A program made the position numbers and the translations under genes. This document shows, one piece after another, positions 16,891 to 28,724 of a stretch of DNA of 64,000 nt. The notes below the pieces were generated by a model, which ran no database searches, was not told where the DNA came from, and was given only the letters and a program-made list of their open reading frames with translations. Source of the DNA: Oxalobacteraceae bacterium CAVE-383 (GTDB taxonomy: Bacteria; Pseudomonadota; Gammaproteobacteria; Burkholderiales; Burkholderiaceae_D); the NCBI GenBank assembly GCA_004134995.1, contig REGP01000003.1:248001-312000 (forward strand). Direction: 5' to 3'. How positions within the stretch are numbered: the stretch's first letter is position 1; each line of letters begins with the position of its first letter.

Positions 16891-19800
16891 ATGCATACCA
16901 TTCGTCTCTTCCTGTTATCGTTGTTTTTCGTGGCGTCGCTGGCATCGGCCTTGCCGCCGCTCGGCAATGGCGCGCTCGGCACGCGTGCTGAAGCCTTGTT
17001 CCATATCGAGAACGTTCCGGCGCAGATGCGCGTGCTTTCCAACAGCGTGTCGGTGCAAATGGCCGCCGTGCGCGCGCTGGCGTTCAGCCATGCGAAGCAG
17101 GTGAGCGTGCAGGCCGGCCAGGCTTTCACGATTCCGCTGGCGTTGCGCAATAAAGGCAATGTCGCCGCCGCTTATGCCTTGAGCATGCAGGGCGGCCCGA
17201 ACGGCACATTGGCATTGATACCGGACGTCGACGGCAATGGCCGCAAAAGCAAGGGTGCGCTCGCGCTCGATTTGGCGCAGCCGCGTTCGCTCGATTACGC
17301 CGGACAGGACGCCTTGCTGCTGACCGGCGTGGCGCCGCACGACGCCGTCGAGGGCAGCCGTTACGAAATTCGCATCGGCGCCGCCGGTGCGCCCGGCGCG
17401 CCCGATGCGGCGCCCGAGGCAAGCACCGTGCTGACCTTGCTGGTGGATGCCGCGCCGCTGGCCAACGTCTCGCTGGAAGCTTCGCGGCGCACGCTGGACA
17501 ACGGCGACAAAACGACCCTGACCGCGCGCATCGCCAACTATGCCAATCGCGAACTGCTGAACGGCAGAACCGTGACCATCGATGGCCGCGCCGCGCAGGC
17601 GACACTGCTGCGTTACGCCATTCCGCCCGGGCTGCGCTATGCCGGCGGCAACGCCCCGGCCGGCGCCGATGCTTCGGCCTTGTTGTTCGCCGCCGCCGGC
17701 GATCCCGAATTCACCTACCGCACCATGCAGCCGGAACATGTCCGCGAAGTGGCGGTCGCCTTGCGCGCGCCGTTGCGGCCGGGCCAAAGCCGGCAAATGA
17801 CAATGACGCTGCAGCGTGAAGCCGGAGCCGAAGCCGCGCTCGTGACCTCGCTCGAAAGCCGCGCCGAAGCCTACGACAGCCCGGCCTTGCAGCCGGCGCT
17901 CAGCAATCTGCTGGTGCTGGAAATGGCGGAGCGCGGCTCGCCCGATCTGGAAACATGGATCGATCAAACCGATACCGGCAAGGCGGACGCCACCACCTGG
18001 ATTCGCATCGGCGTCAAGAATATCGGCGCCGCGGCGACCGAAGGCCCCATTCTTCTGCAAGCCGAATTGCCGTTCGCATTGCGCCACAGCGAATTGAAGG
18101 CGGCCGGCTGGCAATGCTCGATCCGCCGCATCGCATCCGGTTCGATGCTCGATTGCGCCGCTTCGGCCGCGCTGCCGCCCGGCGCGGAACTGCCGCCGGT
18201 GCTGATCAATCCGCTGCGCGATGCGTCCGGCGGCAATGGCAGCGGCAACGCCTGCGGCGTGGACAAAATCATCAGCGCCGTGGTCAGCGTGCCCAACGAA
18301 GCCGATACGCTTCAAGGCAACAACCGCGCAACCGCACCGCTGCTGTGCAAGAACGGCGGCGTGATCAGCGGACGCGCCTGGATCGATGCCTCCAACGACG
18401 GCGTCTACCGGCGCGGCGAGGAAGCATTGCCGGGCTGGCGCGCGCAACTGCTGCGCGGCGGCAAGGTGGTGGCCGAAGCGCTGACCGACGAGGCCGGCCA
18501 ATATCGCATGACCGGCATCATGCCGGACACCGGTTATCGTCTGCGCTTCCTGTCGCCGCAGGGGCGGGTGGAAGCGCCGCCCGTGCAGGGCGCAGGCGCC
18601 GATGCGTCGGCCTTGCACGCCACGCGCGATTTTCTGAGCGGCGAATTGGCCTATGCGGGCTTGCTGGCGGCCAGGGAATACGCCGGCCAGAATCTGGCTT
18701 TGCTGCCCACAGGCGTGGTGTTCGACAGCCGCAGCGGCGGTCCGCTGGCCCATGCAAAGGTGACGCTGAGCGGTCCCAAAAACTTCGTGCCGGGCAAGCA
18801 TCTGCTCGGCGGCGACAGCCATGCCGTTGCCGTCACGGATGAACAGGGCCGCTACAATTTCTTCCTCACGCCTGACGCCCCGGCCGGCATTTACCGCTGG
18901 CAGGTGGCGCTGGACGGTTATGAAATGCCGCGCGTCGACGAGGTGGCGCAGATTGGCGCGGCAGCCGCGCCCACACATGCCGGCCAGGTATGGCAAGCGC
19001 ACAAAATCAACGGCGAAAGCCAGCCCCGGCTGAAAAATGGCGGTGTGCAAGCGGATGATTCCGTCGCGCGCAACACCGGTTATTTCGCAATGAACCGCGT
19101 ACAGGGCGCGCGCAAGGTGGTGAACAATCACCTGGGCCTGGATCCGTTGGTGAACGGGGGCGAGCTGAGCTTGCAAAAGAGCGCGGACCGCAAGTCGGTG
19201 GAGCAGATCGATTTCTTCCATTACGAGCTGAAGATCAGCCATCGGCGCGCCACTGCCTTTGCCGGCTTCACGATCGACGACAGCCTGCCGCGCGGCCTGC
19301 GCTATGTGCCGGGCTCGGCGCGGCTGGCCGGCGGCGGCGGTCAGGCCGGTGACGACGGCGCCGTCCTGGCCGATCCGGCGCTATCGGGCAGCGCGCCCGG
19401 GCAGGGCGGGGTCACGCATCTGCAATTCGATTTTTCCGGCACGCCCTTGCTGCCGAACACGCCCGTGGCAATCCGCTACCGCGTGGCGGTGGGCGCGACG
19501 GCGGCCGAAGGCGCCAGACTGACCAGCTATGCCACGGCCCGCGCGGGAACGGAGACGGCGCAGGCGCAGGCCGCCATTCGCGTGAGCGGCGGCGTGTTCT
19601 CGGACGATGCCTTCGTCTTGGGCAAGGTGTTTTTGGACTGCAACGGCAATGGCGGGCAGGATGGCGATGAGCCGGGCGTGCCGGGCGTACGCGTGTATCT
19701 GGAGGACGGCAGCTTTGCCGAAACCGACCGCGACGGCAAATACAGCCTGTACGGCATCAAGCCGCTGACGCATGTGCTGAAGATGGATGCGACCACGCTG

Positions 19801-22800
19801 CCGGCCTCGGCGCGGCCGCGGGCGCTGTCGCACCGGCATGCCGGGCGCGGCGGCCTGCGCTTCCTGGACCTGCGCAATGGCGAACTGGGGCGCGGCGATT
19901 TTGCCTTGTCGTGCAATGCGGCGGTGCGGGCCGAAGTGGCCTATCGCCGTGAACAATTGGCCCATGCCGGCGACGAACTCGACAGCGCCTTGAAACTGCG
20001 CTTCGACGCCAACGCCGAGGCCCGGACGGACGCGGGACGGCAGACCATCCAGGGCGAGCGCGCCAGCGGCTGGATCGGCGACGGCGCCCAGCGCAAGGCG
20101 CCGCCGGCAGCCACGGCTACGGCCTCCACCACGGCCTCCACGTCCGAACACACCCCTACAGCGGTATCGGCAGACGTATCGGCCGCGGCATCGCCGCATG
20201 ACGCGCCCCTTCCTTTGCCGGCGCCATCTTCCTCCCTATCACCATCCTCATCCGCATCCGCATCCCTGGACACCCTGCTGCGCGGCGACACCGCCTTGCG
20301 CATTGTCGGTTTGAGCGACGGCCAGATCCTGGCCTCGGATTTTACCGACGTCACCGTCTTGGGCAGCGATGCGGCCGATTTCGTGCTGAGCATCAACGGC
20401 GACGCCGTCTCGCCGCGGCAGGTGGGCCAGCGCAGCGCCCTGGCCAGTCGGCACGCCGCCGCCTGGACCTATATCGCCGTGCGCCTGCGGCCCGGCAAGA
20501 ATGTCGTCTCGGTGCAGCAACAGCAGAACGGTTCCGTCCGGCGCCATCAAATCGAACTCGTCGTCCCCGGCCCGGCCGCGCGCATGGACATTGCCGCCCC
20601 GGATGCCGCCTCGCTGCTGGCCGACGGCAAATCCCCGGTGGCCTTGACCATTACCCTGTTCGACCGCGACGGCGTGCCCGCCACCGCCCCCGGCCTGCTC
20701 ACCCTGCAAGCCCAAGGCGTGGACTGGCTCACGCCCGACGCCAACCCCGAGGCGCGCGGCCTGCAGGTGCTGGTCAAGGACGGCCAGGCGACGGTGCTGT
20801 TCAAAGCGCCGGCCGAGGCCGGCCCCGTGACGGTGCGCGCCGCCCTGGGCAATCTGCAGCAGAGCATCGATCTGCCTTTTACGCCTTCTCTGCGTCCCAT
20901 GGTCGCCGCCGGCATTGTGGAGGGGATGGTGCGCTTGAACAACGGCAGGATCGAAACCGGTAACAATACCGGCTTCGAGCGCGAACTGCGCAGCTTCGCC
21001 CGCGGCTCGGCCGACGGCAAGCAAGCCATGGCCGGGCGCAGCGCCTTCTTTTTAAAGGGGCAGGTCAAAGGCGAGTATCTGCTGACGGCGTCCTTCGACA
21101 GCGACAAGGACGCGCGTGAACGCCTGTTCCGCGATATCGAGCCCGACAAATACTATCCGGTCTACGGCGACGATGCGGTGCGCGGCTTCGATGCCCAGTC
21201 CAGCAGCAAGCTGTATCTGCGCATCGACAAGGAACGTTCCTACCTGGTGCTGGGCGATTTCAATACCGGGCAAAGCAGCACCCTGCGCCAATTGACGCAA
21301 TACAGCCGCGCCGTCAACGGCGTCGCGCAGCATCTGGAGCAGGGCAAATGGGTCGCCAATGTCTTCGCCAGCCGCGACAACCTGCGCCAGCAGGTGATCA
21401 CCTTCCCCGCGCAAAACACCCGGTTTTATCCCGGCAAATTGCCGCCGTTCTATGTGGAAGGCAGCGAACGGGTGGAGCTGATCACCGAAGACCGGGCCCA
21501 AGGCGGCATCGGCCAGAAGGTCCGTACCTTGTCTCGCCTGGCCGACTACAGCATCGACGAACTGAGCGGCAGTTTAAAAGTGACCGAAGCAATCACCCGG
21601 CTCGATCCCGAAACGGGCGGTTTAAATAGTTATCGGATCACCTTCGAGGTGGAAGAAGGCGCGGTGCAGTCGTGGCTGTATGGGGGCGATGCAAGCGTCA
21701 CGCCGACGGCCTCGATCAAGCTGGGCGCGATGGCGGTCAACGACGACAATCCGAACCAGCCGAGGCAGTTGCGCGGCCTGTTTGGCAGCTGGCAGGCCGG
21801 CCCGCAAACGGTCATCGACGGCGAACTGGCCCACACCTACACCGGCGAGGACATCACCCGCGCCGGCGGCAACAGGCAAGGCGATGCCCCGCTGGGCAAC
21901 GGCCTGGGCTGGCGCGTGGGCGCGAAACACACCGGCGAGCGCCTGCATTCAGAGCTGGCGGTAGTCGGGACCAATGAGGCATTCAGCAACCTGAGCGCGC
22001 CGGTGGCGGGCGGGCGCTTCGAGGCGCGCGCGAAGAACCAATACCGGATTGACGAGAAGACGCGCGTGAAATCGGAAGTCCTCAAAACCCGGGACCGGCT
22101 GGCGAGCGGTGCGCGCTACGGCAGCGTGCTGGAGACGGCAGCGGAGCAACAAGGCGACGGCGTGTCCTATACGGGCGTGCTGGCCGGCGTGGAACGCGAT
22201 CTGGGAACCGGCTTGAAGGCGGAACTGGGCATGCGCGCGGTGCGTGGCGAGATCAGCCGCAACCGCGTCAACGGCAATACCGATGGCGCACTCGATCTGT
22301 TGACCGTGCGCAGCCGCCTCACCAGCGTGGTGCCGGGGCTGCCGCAGGCGAGCGTCTATGGCGAAGCGGAGCAGGATGTGCGCGAGCGGGACAAGCGGGC
22401 CTTGGCGCTGGGCGCGGATTACGCCTTGCCGGGCAAGGGACGGGTGTATGCGCGGCATGAATTCATCTCGAGCCTGGGCAGCGCCTATGAGATCGAGGAG
22501 AATGCGCGCAGCTACCGCACCTTGATCGGTATTGAGGGCGACTATATGCAGGGCGGCCAGGCCTTCAGCGAATACCGGGGATCGCGGCCCCTGACCGAAC
22601 GCGGCCCGGAAGCGGCCTACGGCACGCGCAACACCTGGCGCATCGATGACCAGTGGAATCTGCGCGCCAGCGTGGAGCGCACCCATAGCCTGGGCGGCGG
22701 ATCAGGAAGCAGCGGCCGGGGCGGGGCCGACGCCAGCAGCATGAGCACCGTGCTGGAGTACCGCCACAGCGCGCAATTAAAAGGCAGCACCGGGCTGGAC

Positions 22801-23484
22801 GTGCGCCTGGCCGACGCCGAGACCACCTATCTGAGCACGCTGGGCGTGGGCTACAAGATCAACAACAGTTGGACCTTGCTGGGCAAGAATGCCCTCTATC
22901 TGGTGCGCGGCAAGGGGCAGGCGGGGGCGGGGCGCGATCAGTTGCGGGCGCGCCAGCGCATCGGCCTGGCGTACCGGCAGGCGCAGGGAACGGGACTGAA
23001 CGCGCTGGGCTATTACGAGCACAGGCTGGGGCGCGGCAGCCAGGGCAATCAAGGCGGGCAGGGTGGACAGTATGCCGGCGGCGACAGCGAACGTACGCAT
23101 ATCGTTTCCCTGCACGCCAACGCGCAGCCGGCGCGGCATTGGGAGGTGTCGGGCCGTTACGCGGGCAAGCACAAGTCCTTGCACGGCATCAACGGCCGCA
23201 GCACTGTGCAGGGCCATCTGGTGTCGGGACGCGTCACGCGCGATATCGGGCGCCGCTGGGATGCCGGCGTGGCCGCCTCGATGTTCGCCGACAGCCTGGG
23301 CCAGCGCAAGCAGGCCTTCGGCGTGGAAGCCGGCTATCTGCTCAAGGACGATCTGTGGCTGTCGGTCGGCTATAACGCCGTGGGCTTCACCGACCGCGAT
23401 TTCGCCGGCATGGCCGAGACGCAGCAGGGGGTGTATTTCCGCATGCGGTTCAAATTCGACGAGAACAGTTTCGGTAACGGCTGA
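16891..23484 (+). CDS. Giant SdrD/DUF11 surface protein with C-terminal outer-membrane barrel (surface cluster gene 4)
   Basis: 2197 residues from the ATG at 16891, which begins a clear signal peptide (MHTIRLFLLSLFFVASLASA); the open frame extends upstream without a signal. Layout: an N-terminal module shared with gene 3 (LPPLGNGALGTRAEALF, SNSVSVQMAAVRA, LRNKGNVAAAYAL); DUF11-like segments (about 350-480 and 758-890); SdrD/Cna-B domains with Asp/Asn-rich calcium-type loops (DASNDGVYRRGEE, about 489-560; DCNGNGGQDGDEPG, about 907-975); a carboxypeptidase-regulatory-like domain (about 609-690); an Ala/Ser/Thr/Pro linker (about 1068-1128); an invasin-like segment (about 1135-1330); then about 810 residues of alternating amphipathic strands rich in Tyr and Arg (from FFLKGQVKGEYLL to QGVYFRMRFKFDE), predicted as an outer-membrane beta-barrel. 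It may display or anchor the smaller exported partners. No close named family is recognised. Confidence 0.85.
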   Translation: MHTIRLFLLSLFFVASLASALPPLGNGALGTRAEALFHIENVPAQMRVLSNSVSVQMAAVRALAFSHAKQVSVQAGQAFTIPLALRNKGNVAAAYALSMQGGPNGTLALIPDVDGNGRKSKGALALDLAQPRSLDYAGQDALLLTGVAPHDAVEGSRYEIRIGAAGAPGAPDAAPEASTVLTLLVDAAPLANVSLEASRRTLDNGDKTTLTARIANYANRELLNGRTVTIDGRAAQATLLRYAIPPGLRYAGGNAPAGADASALLFAAAGDPEFTYRTMQPEHVREVAVALRAPLRPGQSRQMTMTLQREAGAEAALVTSLESRAEAYDSPALQPALSNLLVLEMAERGSPDLETWIDQTDTGKADATTWIRIGVKNIGAAATEGPILLQAELPFALRHSELKAAGWQCSIRRIASGSMLDCAASAALPPGAELPPVLINPLRDASGGNGSGNACGVDKIISAVVSVPNEADTLQGNNRATAPLLCKNGGVISGRAWIDASNDGVYRRGEEALPGWRAQLLRGGKVVAEALTDEAGQYRMTGIMPDTGYRLRFLSPQGRVEAPPVQGAGADASALHATRDFLSGELAYAGLLAAREYAGQNLALLPTGVVFDSRSGGPLAHAKVTLSGPKNFVPGKHLLGGDSHAVAVTDEQGRYNFFLTPDAPAGIYRWQVALDGYEMPRVDEVAQIGAAAAPTHAGQVWQAHKINGESQPRLKNGGVQADDSVARNTGYFAMNRVQGARKVVNNHLGLDPLVNGGELSLQKSADRKSVEQIDFFHYELKISHRRATAFAGFTIDDSLPRGLRYVPGSARLAGGGGQAGDDGAVLADPALSGSAPGQGGVTHLQFDFSGTPLLPNTPVAIRYRVAVGATAAEGARLTSYATARAGTETAQAQAAIRVSGGVFSDDAFVLGKVFLDCNGNGGQDGDEPGVPGVRVYLEDGSFAETDRDGKYSLYGIKPLTHVLKMDATTLPASARPRALSHRHAGRGGLRFLDLRNGELGRGDFALSCNAAVRAEVAYRREQLAHAGDELDSALKLRFDANAEARTDAGRQTIQGERASGWIGDGAQRKAPPAATATASTTASTSEHTPTAVSADVSAAASPHDAPLPLPAPSSSLSPSSSASASLDTLLRGDTALRIVGLSDGQILASDFTDVTVLGSDAADFVLSINGDAVSPRQVGQRSALASRHAAAWTYIAVRLRPGKNVVSVQQQQNGSVRRHQIELVVPGPAARMDIAAPDAASLLADGKSPVALTITLFDRDGVPATAPGLLTLQAQGVDWLTPDANPEARGLQVLVKDGQATVLFKAPAEAGPVTVRAALGNLQQSIDLPFTPSLRPMVAAGIVEGMVRLNNGRIETGNNTGFERELRSFARGSADGKQAMAGRSAFFLKGQVKGEYLLTASFDSDKDARERLFRDIEPDKYYPVYGDDAVRGFDAQSSSKLYLRIDKERSYLVLGDFNTGQSSTLRQLTQYSRAVNGVAQHLEQGKWVANVFASRDNLRQQVITFPAQNTRFYPGKLPPFYVEGSERVELITEDRAQGGIGQKVRTLSRLADYSIDELSGSLKVTEAITRLDPETGGLNSYRITFEVEEGAVQSWLYGGDASVTPTASIKLGAMAVNDDNPNQPRQLRGLFGSWQAGPQTVIDGELAHTYTGEDITRAGGNRQGDAPLGNGLGWRVGAKHTGERLHSELAVVGTNEAFSNLSAPVAGGRFEARAKNQYRIDEKTRVKSEVLKTRDRLASGARYGSVLETAAEQQGDGVSYTGVLAGVERDLGTGLKAELGMRAVRGEISRNRVNGNTDGALDLLTVRSRLTSVVPGLPQASVYGEAEQDVRERDKRALALGADYALPGKGRVYARHEFISSLGSAYEIEENARSYRTLIGIEGDYMQGGQAFSEYRGSRPLTERGPEAAYGTRNTWRIDDQWNLRASVERTHSLGGGSGSSGRGGADASSMSTVLEYRHSAQLKGSTGLDVRLADAETTYLSTLGVGYKINNSWTLLGKNALYLVRGKGQAGAGRDQLRARQRIGLAYRQAQGTGLNALGYYEHRLGRGSQGNQGGQGGQYAGGDSERTHIVSLHANAQPARHWEVSGRYAGKHKSLHGINGRSTVQGHLVSGRVTRDIGRRWDAGVAASMFADSLGQRKQAFGVEAGYLLKDDLWLSVGYNAVGFTDRDFAGMAETQQGVYFRMRFKFDENSFGNG

Positions 23485-23500
23485 TATCGAATGGCTGAGC

Positions 23501-24133
23501 TCAGGCCACGTCCTTGACCTTATGATCCAGCAGGCCTTGCGTGCGGATGAATTCGATGATCGCATCGACGCCGTCGCCGCTGCGCAGATTGCTGAACACG
23601 AAAGGCCGTTCGCCGCGCATGCGTTTGGCGTCGCTCGCCATCACATCCAGATTGGCGCCTACGTGCGGCGCCAGATCGGTCTTGTTGATGATCAGCAGAT
23701 CCGAGCGCGTGATGCCGGGGCCGCCCTTGCGCGGAATTTTTTCGCCGCCGGCGACGTCGATCACGTATAGCGTCAGGTCCGACAGTTCCGGGCTGAAGGT
23801 GGCGGCCAGGTTATCGCCGCCGGACTCGACCAGGATCAGGTCCAGATCGGGAAAATCGGCGCTCATGCGCGCGATCGCTTCCAGGTTGATCGAGGCGTCT
23901 TCGCGGATCGCGGTGTGCGGGCAGCCGCCGGTTTCCACACCCATCAGGCGTTCCGCCGGCAGCGCATCGGCGCGCAGCAGAATCTCCATATCCTCCTTGG
24001 TGTAAATATCGTTGGTGATGACGGCCATGTCGTAATGGTCGCGCATGCGCTTGCACAGCATTTCGCACAAGGCGGTCTTGCCGGAGCCGACCGGGCCGCC
24101 GATGCCGACGCGCAGAGGATTGGATGTGGTCAT
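23501..24133 (-). CDS. ureG: Urease accessory GTPase UreG
   Basis: SIMIBI-class GTPase that powers nickel delivery to apo-urease in the UreDFG complex. 210 residues. The P-loop [11 protein letters not shown] lies at about 11-21, the metal-binding CPH motif in [13 protein letters not shown], and the guanine-specificity motif NKTD in [15 protein letters not shown]. The start is the ATG at 24133 ([13 protein letters not shown]); the frame stays open upstream into ureF but without UreG-like sequence. It is the last gene of the urt-ure operon and lies convergent to the giant surface-protein gene with only 16 bases between stops. Confidence 0.97.
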   Translation of the reverse strand: MTTSNPLRVGIGGPVGSGKTALCEMLCKRMRDHYDMAVITNDIYTKEDMEILLRADALPAERLMGVETGGCPHTAIREDASINLEAIARMSADFPDLDLILVESGGDNLAATFSPELSDLTLYVIDVAGGEKIPRKGGPGITRSDLLIINKTDLAPHVGANLDVMASDAKRMRGERPFVFSNLRSGDGVDAIIEFIRTQGLLDHKVKDVA

Positions 24134-24158
24134 GGATTTTGATTGATTAAGAAAAATA

Positions 24159-24839
24159 TTATGAGCGATACAGCCGGCTGTACTGCACTTCATGCCGCAT
24201 CGACAGCAGCGACAGGCCCGGCGACCAGTTCGAGAGTTCGTCGTCGGCCAGCGCCTGTGCGGCCTGGGCCGCCCGCGCCAGTTCAGGCTGCAGCGACAAC
24301 AGCAGCCGCTGGCCGGCGACTTGCCCCAGCGGCACCGATTTGACGCAGACCAGCACCTGGTTTTCGGCCCAGGAAAACAGCATGCCGAGCAAGGCTTCTT
24401 CCGGCGGCACGTGCAGCGCCACGGCGGCGCAGGCCAGCGCGGTCGGCAAAGGCAATTCGGGCTGTGCCTGCAGGATCGCCAGCAAGGGCGCGTCGCAGAT
24501 ATCCAGATCGGCCACCAGTTTGCCCAGCGAATAACCCATCTGTATCGTTTCGGCGCGGAATTCGGCGGTATCGCGCGCGGCGATGAAGCGCATATTCCAT
24601 TCGGCCACGGCATCGGCATCGCGCGCGATGAAGGCGTGCATCAGGCGCCAGAATACCGGCGCTTCAAAACGTGCGACCACCTGATGCAGCGCCGCGGCGA
24701 TCCATGCCCTGGCGCCGGCGGCGTCGCGTACCGTGCCGTTTTCCAGAGACGCTTCCAGTCCTTGCGAATAGCTATAGGCGCCGATCGGCAGCGAGGGGCT
24801 GGCCAGTTGCAGCAGATGCAGCAATGCTTGCGCTTGCAT
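24159..24839 (-). CDS. ureF: Urease accessory protein UreF
   Basis: Works with UreD and UreG in inserting nickel and CO2 into urease. 226 residues, mostly helical, with the family start [24 protein letters not shown] and the conserved QMGYSLGKL region in the middle. It lies 25 bases upstream of ureG and 11 bases after ureE, so it is cotranscribed. Confidence 0.96.
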   Translation of the reverse strand: MQAQALLHLLQLASPSLPIGAYSYSQGLEASLENGTVRDAAGARAWIAAALHQVVARFEAPVFWRLMHAFIARDADAVAEWNMRFIAARDTAEFRAETIQMGYSLGKLVADLDICDAPLLAILQAQPELPLPTALACAAVALHVPPEEALLGMLFSWAENQVLVCVKSVPLGQVAGQRLLLSLQPELARAAQAAQALADDELSNWSPGLSLLSMRHEVQYSRLYRS

Positions 24840-24850
24840 GATGGCGCCGT

Positions 24851-25357
24851 TCAGTCTGGCCGGTCGCCGGGGCGATGGATGCGCTGGCGCAAGGGAACCG
24901 GCGCCAGCGGATGGGCGTCGCCGTGCGCATGGCCGCCGCCGGCATAAGCCCCGGCTTCGGGCTCGAACGCGGCGCTTTCCTCAGTCACCGTCGCGCCCAG
25001 GCCTTGCAGCATTTCCTTGAGCACCGGATCCTGCCGTATGCGCAGAAAGCCGTCGCTCAATTGCGCCTGCGTATGCCGGTTGCCGAGATGGAAAGCGCAG
25101 CGCAGCAAGGCGTGCGGCGTCGCGCATTCAACGCGATAGACGGCTTCGGCCGCGGCCACGATGCGGATCACGCGGCCGTCGCCGCCGGCCATCAGATCGC
25201 CGTCGCGCAGCACGCTGCCGCGCGCCGTGAACAGCGCAACTTCCTCGCCCGAGCGCAGCGTTGCGCGCAGGCGGCTTTTTTCGCGCAGCTCGTAGGGCAG
25301 CACCAGTTCGCCGTCGATCTTGCCGGCGTGTTCGATTTTTGTATTGAGAGTCAGCAT
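24851..25357 (-). CDS. ureE: Urease nickel metallochaperone UreE
   Basis: Dimeric nickel chaperone that hands nickel to the UreG complex. 168 residues: N-terminal peptide-binding domain (about 1-75) and C-terminal metal domain with YRVECATPHALLRCAFHLGNRHT, which holds the conserved interface His. The C-terminal tail has only a few histidines (GGGHAHGDAHP), not the long poly-His tail of some homologues, so nickel storage capacity is probably small. It follows ureC by 17 bases. Confidence 0.95.
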   Translation of the reverse strand: MLTLNTKIEHAGKIDGELVLPYELREKSRLRATLRSGEEVALFTARGSVLRDGDLMAGGDGRVIRIVAAAEAVYRVECATPHALLRCAFHLGNRHTQAQLSDGFLRIRQDPVLKEMLQGLGATVTEESAAFEPEAGAYAGGGHAHGDAHPLAPVPLRQRIHRPGDRPD

Positions 25358-25374
25358 CGCAGGTCAGGCAAAAA

Positions 25375-27068
<1,694 letters not shown>

Positions 27069-27072
<4 letters not shown>

Positions 27073-27377
27073 TTCAGCGCTCCCATCACCAGGCCGTTGA
27101 AACCGTAAACCTTGCGGTCGCCGGCCAGCGCCACCAATTCCACGCTGCGGCGCTGGCCCGGTTCGAAGCGCACCGCGGTGCCGGCCGCGATATTCAGGCG
27201 CATGCCGTAGGCCGCTTCGCGTTCGAACAGCAGCGCCGGATTGGTTTCGTAAAAATGAAAATGGGAGCCGACCTGGATCGGCCGGTCGCCGCTGTTGGCG
27301 ACTTCGACGGTCGCGGTGGCGCGGCCGGCATTGAGTTCGATGTCGCCGTCTTCGATCAGCATTTCGCCTGGAATCAT
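27069..27377 (-). CDS. ureB: Urease subunit beta
   Basis: Small structural subunit of the urease trimer of heterotrimers, 102 residues. It begins [18 protein letters not shown] and contains the typical [13 protein letters not shown] and [17 protein letters not shown] segments. It is separate from ureA, as in most proteobacteria, and is coupled to ureC by a 4-nt overlap. Confidence 0.97.
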
Positions 27378-27386
27378 GATGCCGCC

Positions 27387-27401
27387 TTCAGTGTTCAGTG
27401 T

Positions 27402-27407
<6 letters not shown>
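27387..27407. repeat. Heptamer tandem repeat in the ureA-ureB spacer
   Basis: Three successive 7-bp units on the plus strand: TTCAGTG, TTCAGTG and TTCAGGG. The last unit overlaps the ureA stop codon. One of several short tandem repeats in minus-strand spacers of this window. Confidence 0.6.
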
Positions 27408-27704
<297 letters not shown>

Positions 27705-27764
27705 GGCGTCTGTTCCTGTCCTGTTCTTGACTCTGTCTCGGGTATTGTTTTGCGTTGATTTCGC

Positions 27765-28670
27765 TCAAGTGTGCCAGATGCGCGGCACAATTGCAGGGCG
27801 CGCCAATAATGCCGGCCGGATCTGCTGCCAGCACGCGCTGATCCAGGCGCGCGCGGCGGCGCTCGAATGGCCGAGGTAGCGCGCCGTCAGCAGCGATTTT
27901 ATCTGGGTGACGCCGGTTTTGGCGCCGGGATCGGCGGCGGCGAGATGTTCCGTTTGCAAGCCGCGCAGGCGCGCGATCAGTTCGGCCGGGTGCGGCCGGT
28001 CGCCGGCGCCGACCGCGATCAGCGTGGCGCATACCGTGCAGCCGTCCAGCGCCAGCGCGCTGTGCATGGCCTCGCCTTCGCCGGTGAGAACACCTTGTTC
28101 CCACCACAGCAGCCGGCCGTCGCGGCGGATGCTGGTGTGCTGCGCGATGCGGCCGCAGTCGAAGGTTTCGCCCGAGGCGGTGCGGCCGAAGCAGAGGATC
28201 TCGGCGCCGATATAGCAGGCGTCCGCCGCCAGTTCCACATGATGGTCGAGCTTCACGTCGGCCCGGTTGAAAAAGATGGTTTCCTGCGGCAGCCATTCCA
28301 GCGCGGCGCCGGCGCCTATGCGCAGACTGATTTGCTGCCGGGAGACATGCCCGTTGGCCTTGTACCATTTGGCCGCGCCCGGGGTAGTGATCAAGGCATT
28401 GGCGCGCGCGCCGATATCGACATCGATGCGCAGCCGGTCGCCGCCGACCACGCCGCCGGGCGGATGGATCACGACGGCATGGCAGACCGAGGGATGTTCG
28501 GGATACAGCGCCTTCTGCACGCGCAGCGGGCCGAAATGGCGGCGGCCGGTAAGGCGGGTCACGCCCTGGTCGTCGGTGAACTCGAGCGCCAGGCGCGCTT
28601 CGCACGGCCCGCCGGCGGCATCGGGATCGGCGTTGAACAGGAAGGGCGGCTCGACGGCTTTCATGGGCAA
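27765..28670 (-). CDS. ureD: Urease accessory protein UreD
   Basis: Scaffold protein (UreD/UreH) that binds apo-urease and recruits UreF and UreG. 301 residues with the family landmarks GPLRVQKALYPE, VVIHPPGGVVGGDRL, TPGAAKWYKA and LEWLPQETIFF. It follows urtE after 54 bases, which places the urease genes directly behind the urea transporter genes in one transcription unit. Confidence 0.96.
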   Translation of the reverse strand: MPMKAVEPPFLFNADPDAAGGPCEARLALEFTDDQGVTRLTGRRHFGPLRVQKALYPEHPSVCHAVVIHPPGGVVGGDRLRIDVDIGARANALITTPGAAKWYKANGHVSRQQISLRIGAGAALEWLPQETIFFNRADVKLDHHVELAADACYIGAEILCFGRTASGETFDCGRIAQHTSIRRDGRLLWWEQGVLTGEGEAMHSALALDGCTVCATLIAVGAGDRPHPAELIARLRGLQTEHLAAADPGAKTGVTQIKSLLTARYLGHSSAAARAWISACWQQIRPALLARPAIVPRIWHT

Positions 28671-28724
28671 TGCGGAGATTGAGTCATGCGCTATTTTAGC
28701 GTTGTCTTGAACCGGGGCGCCGGC

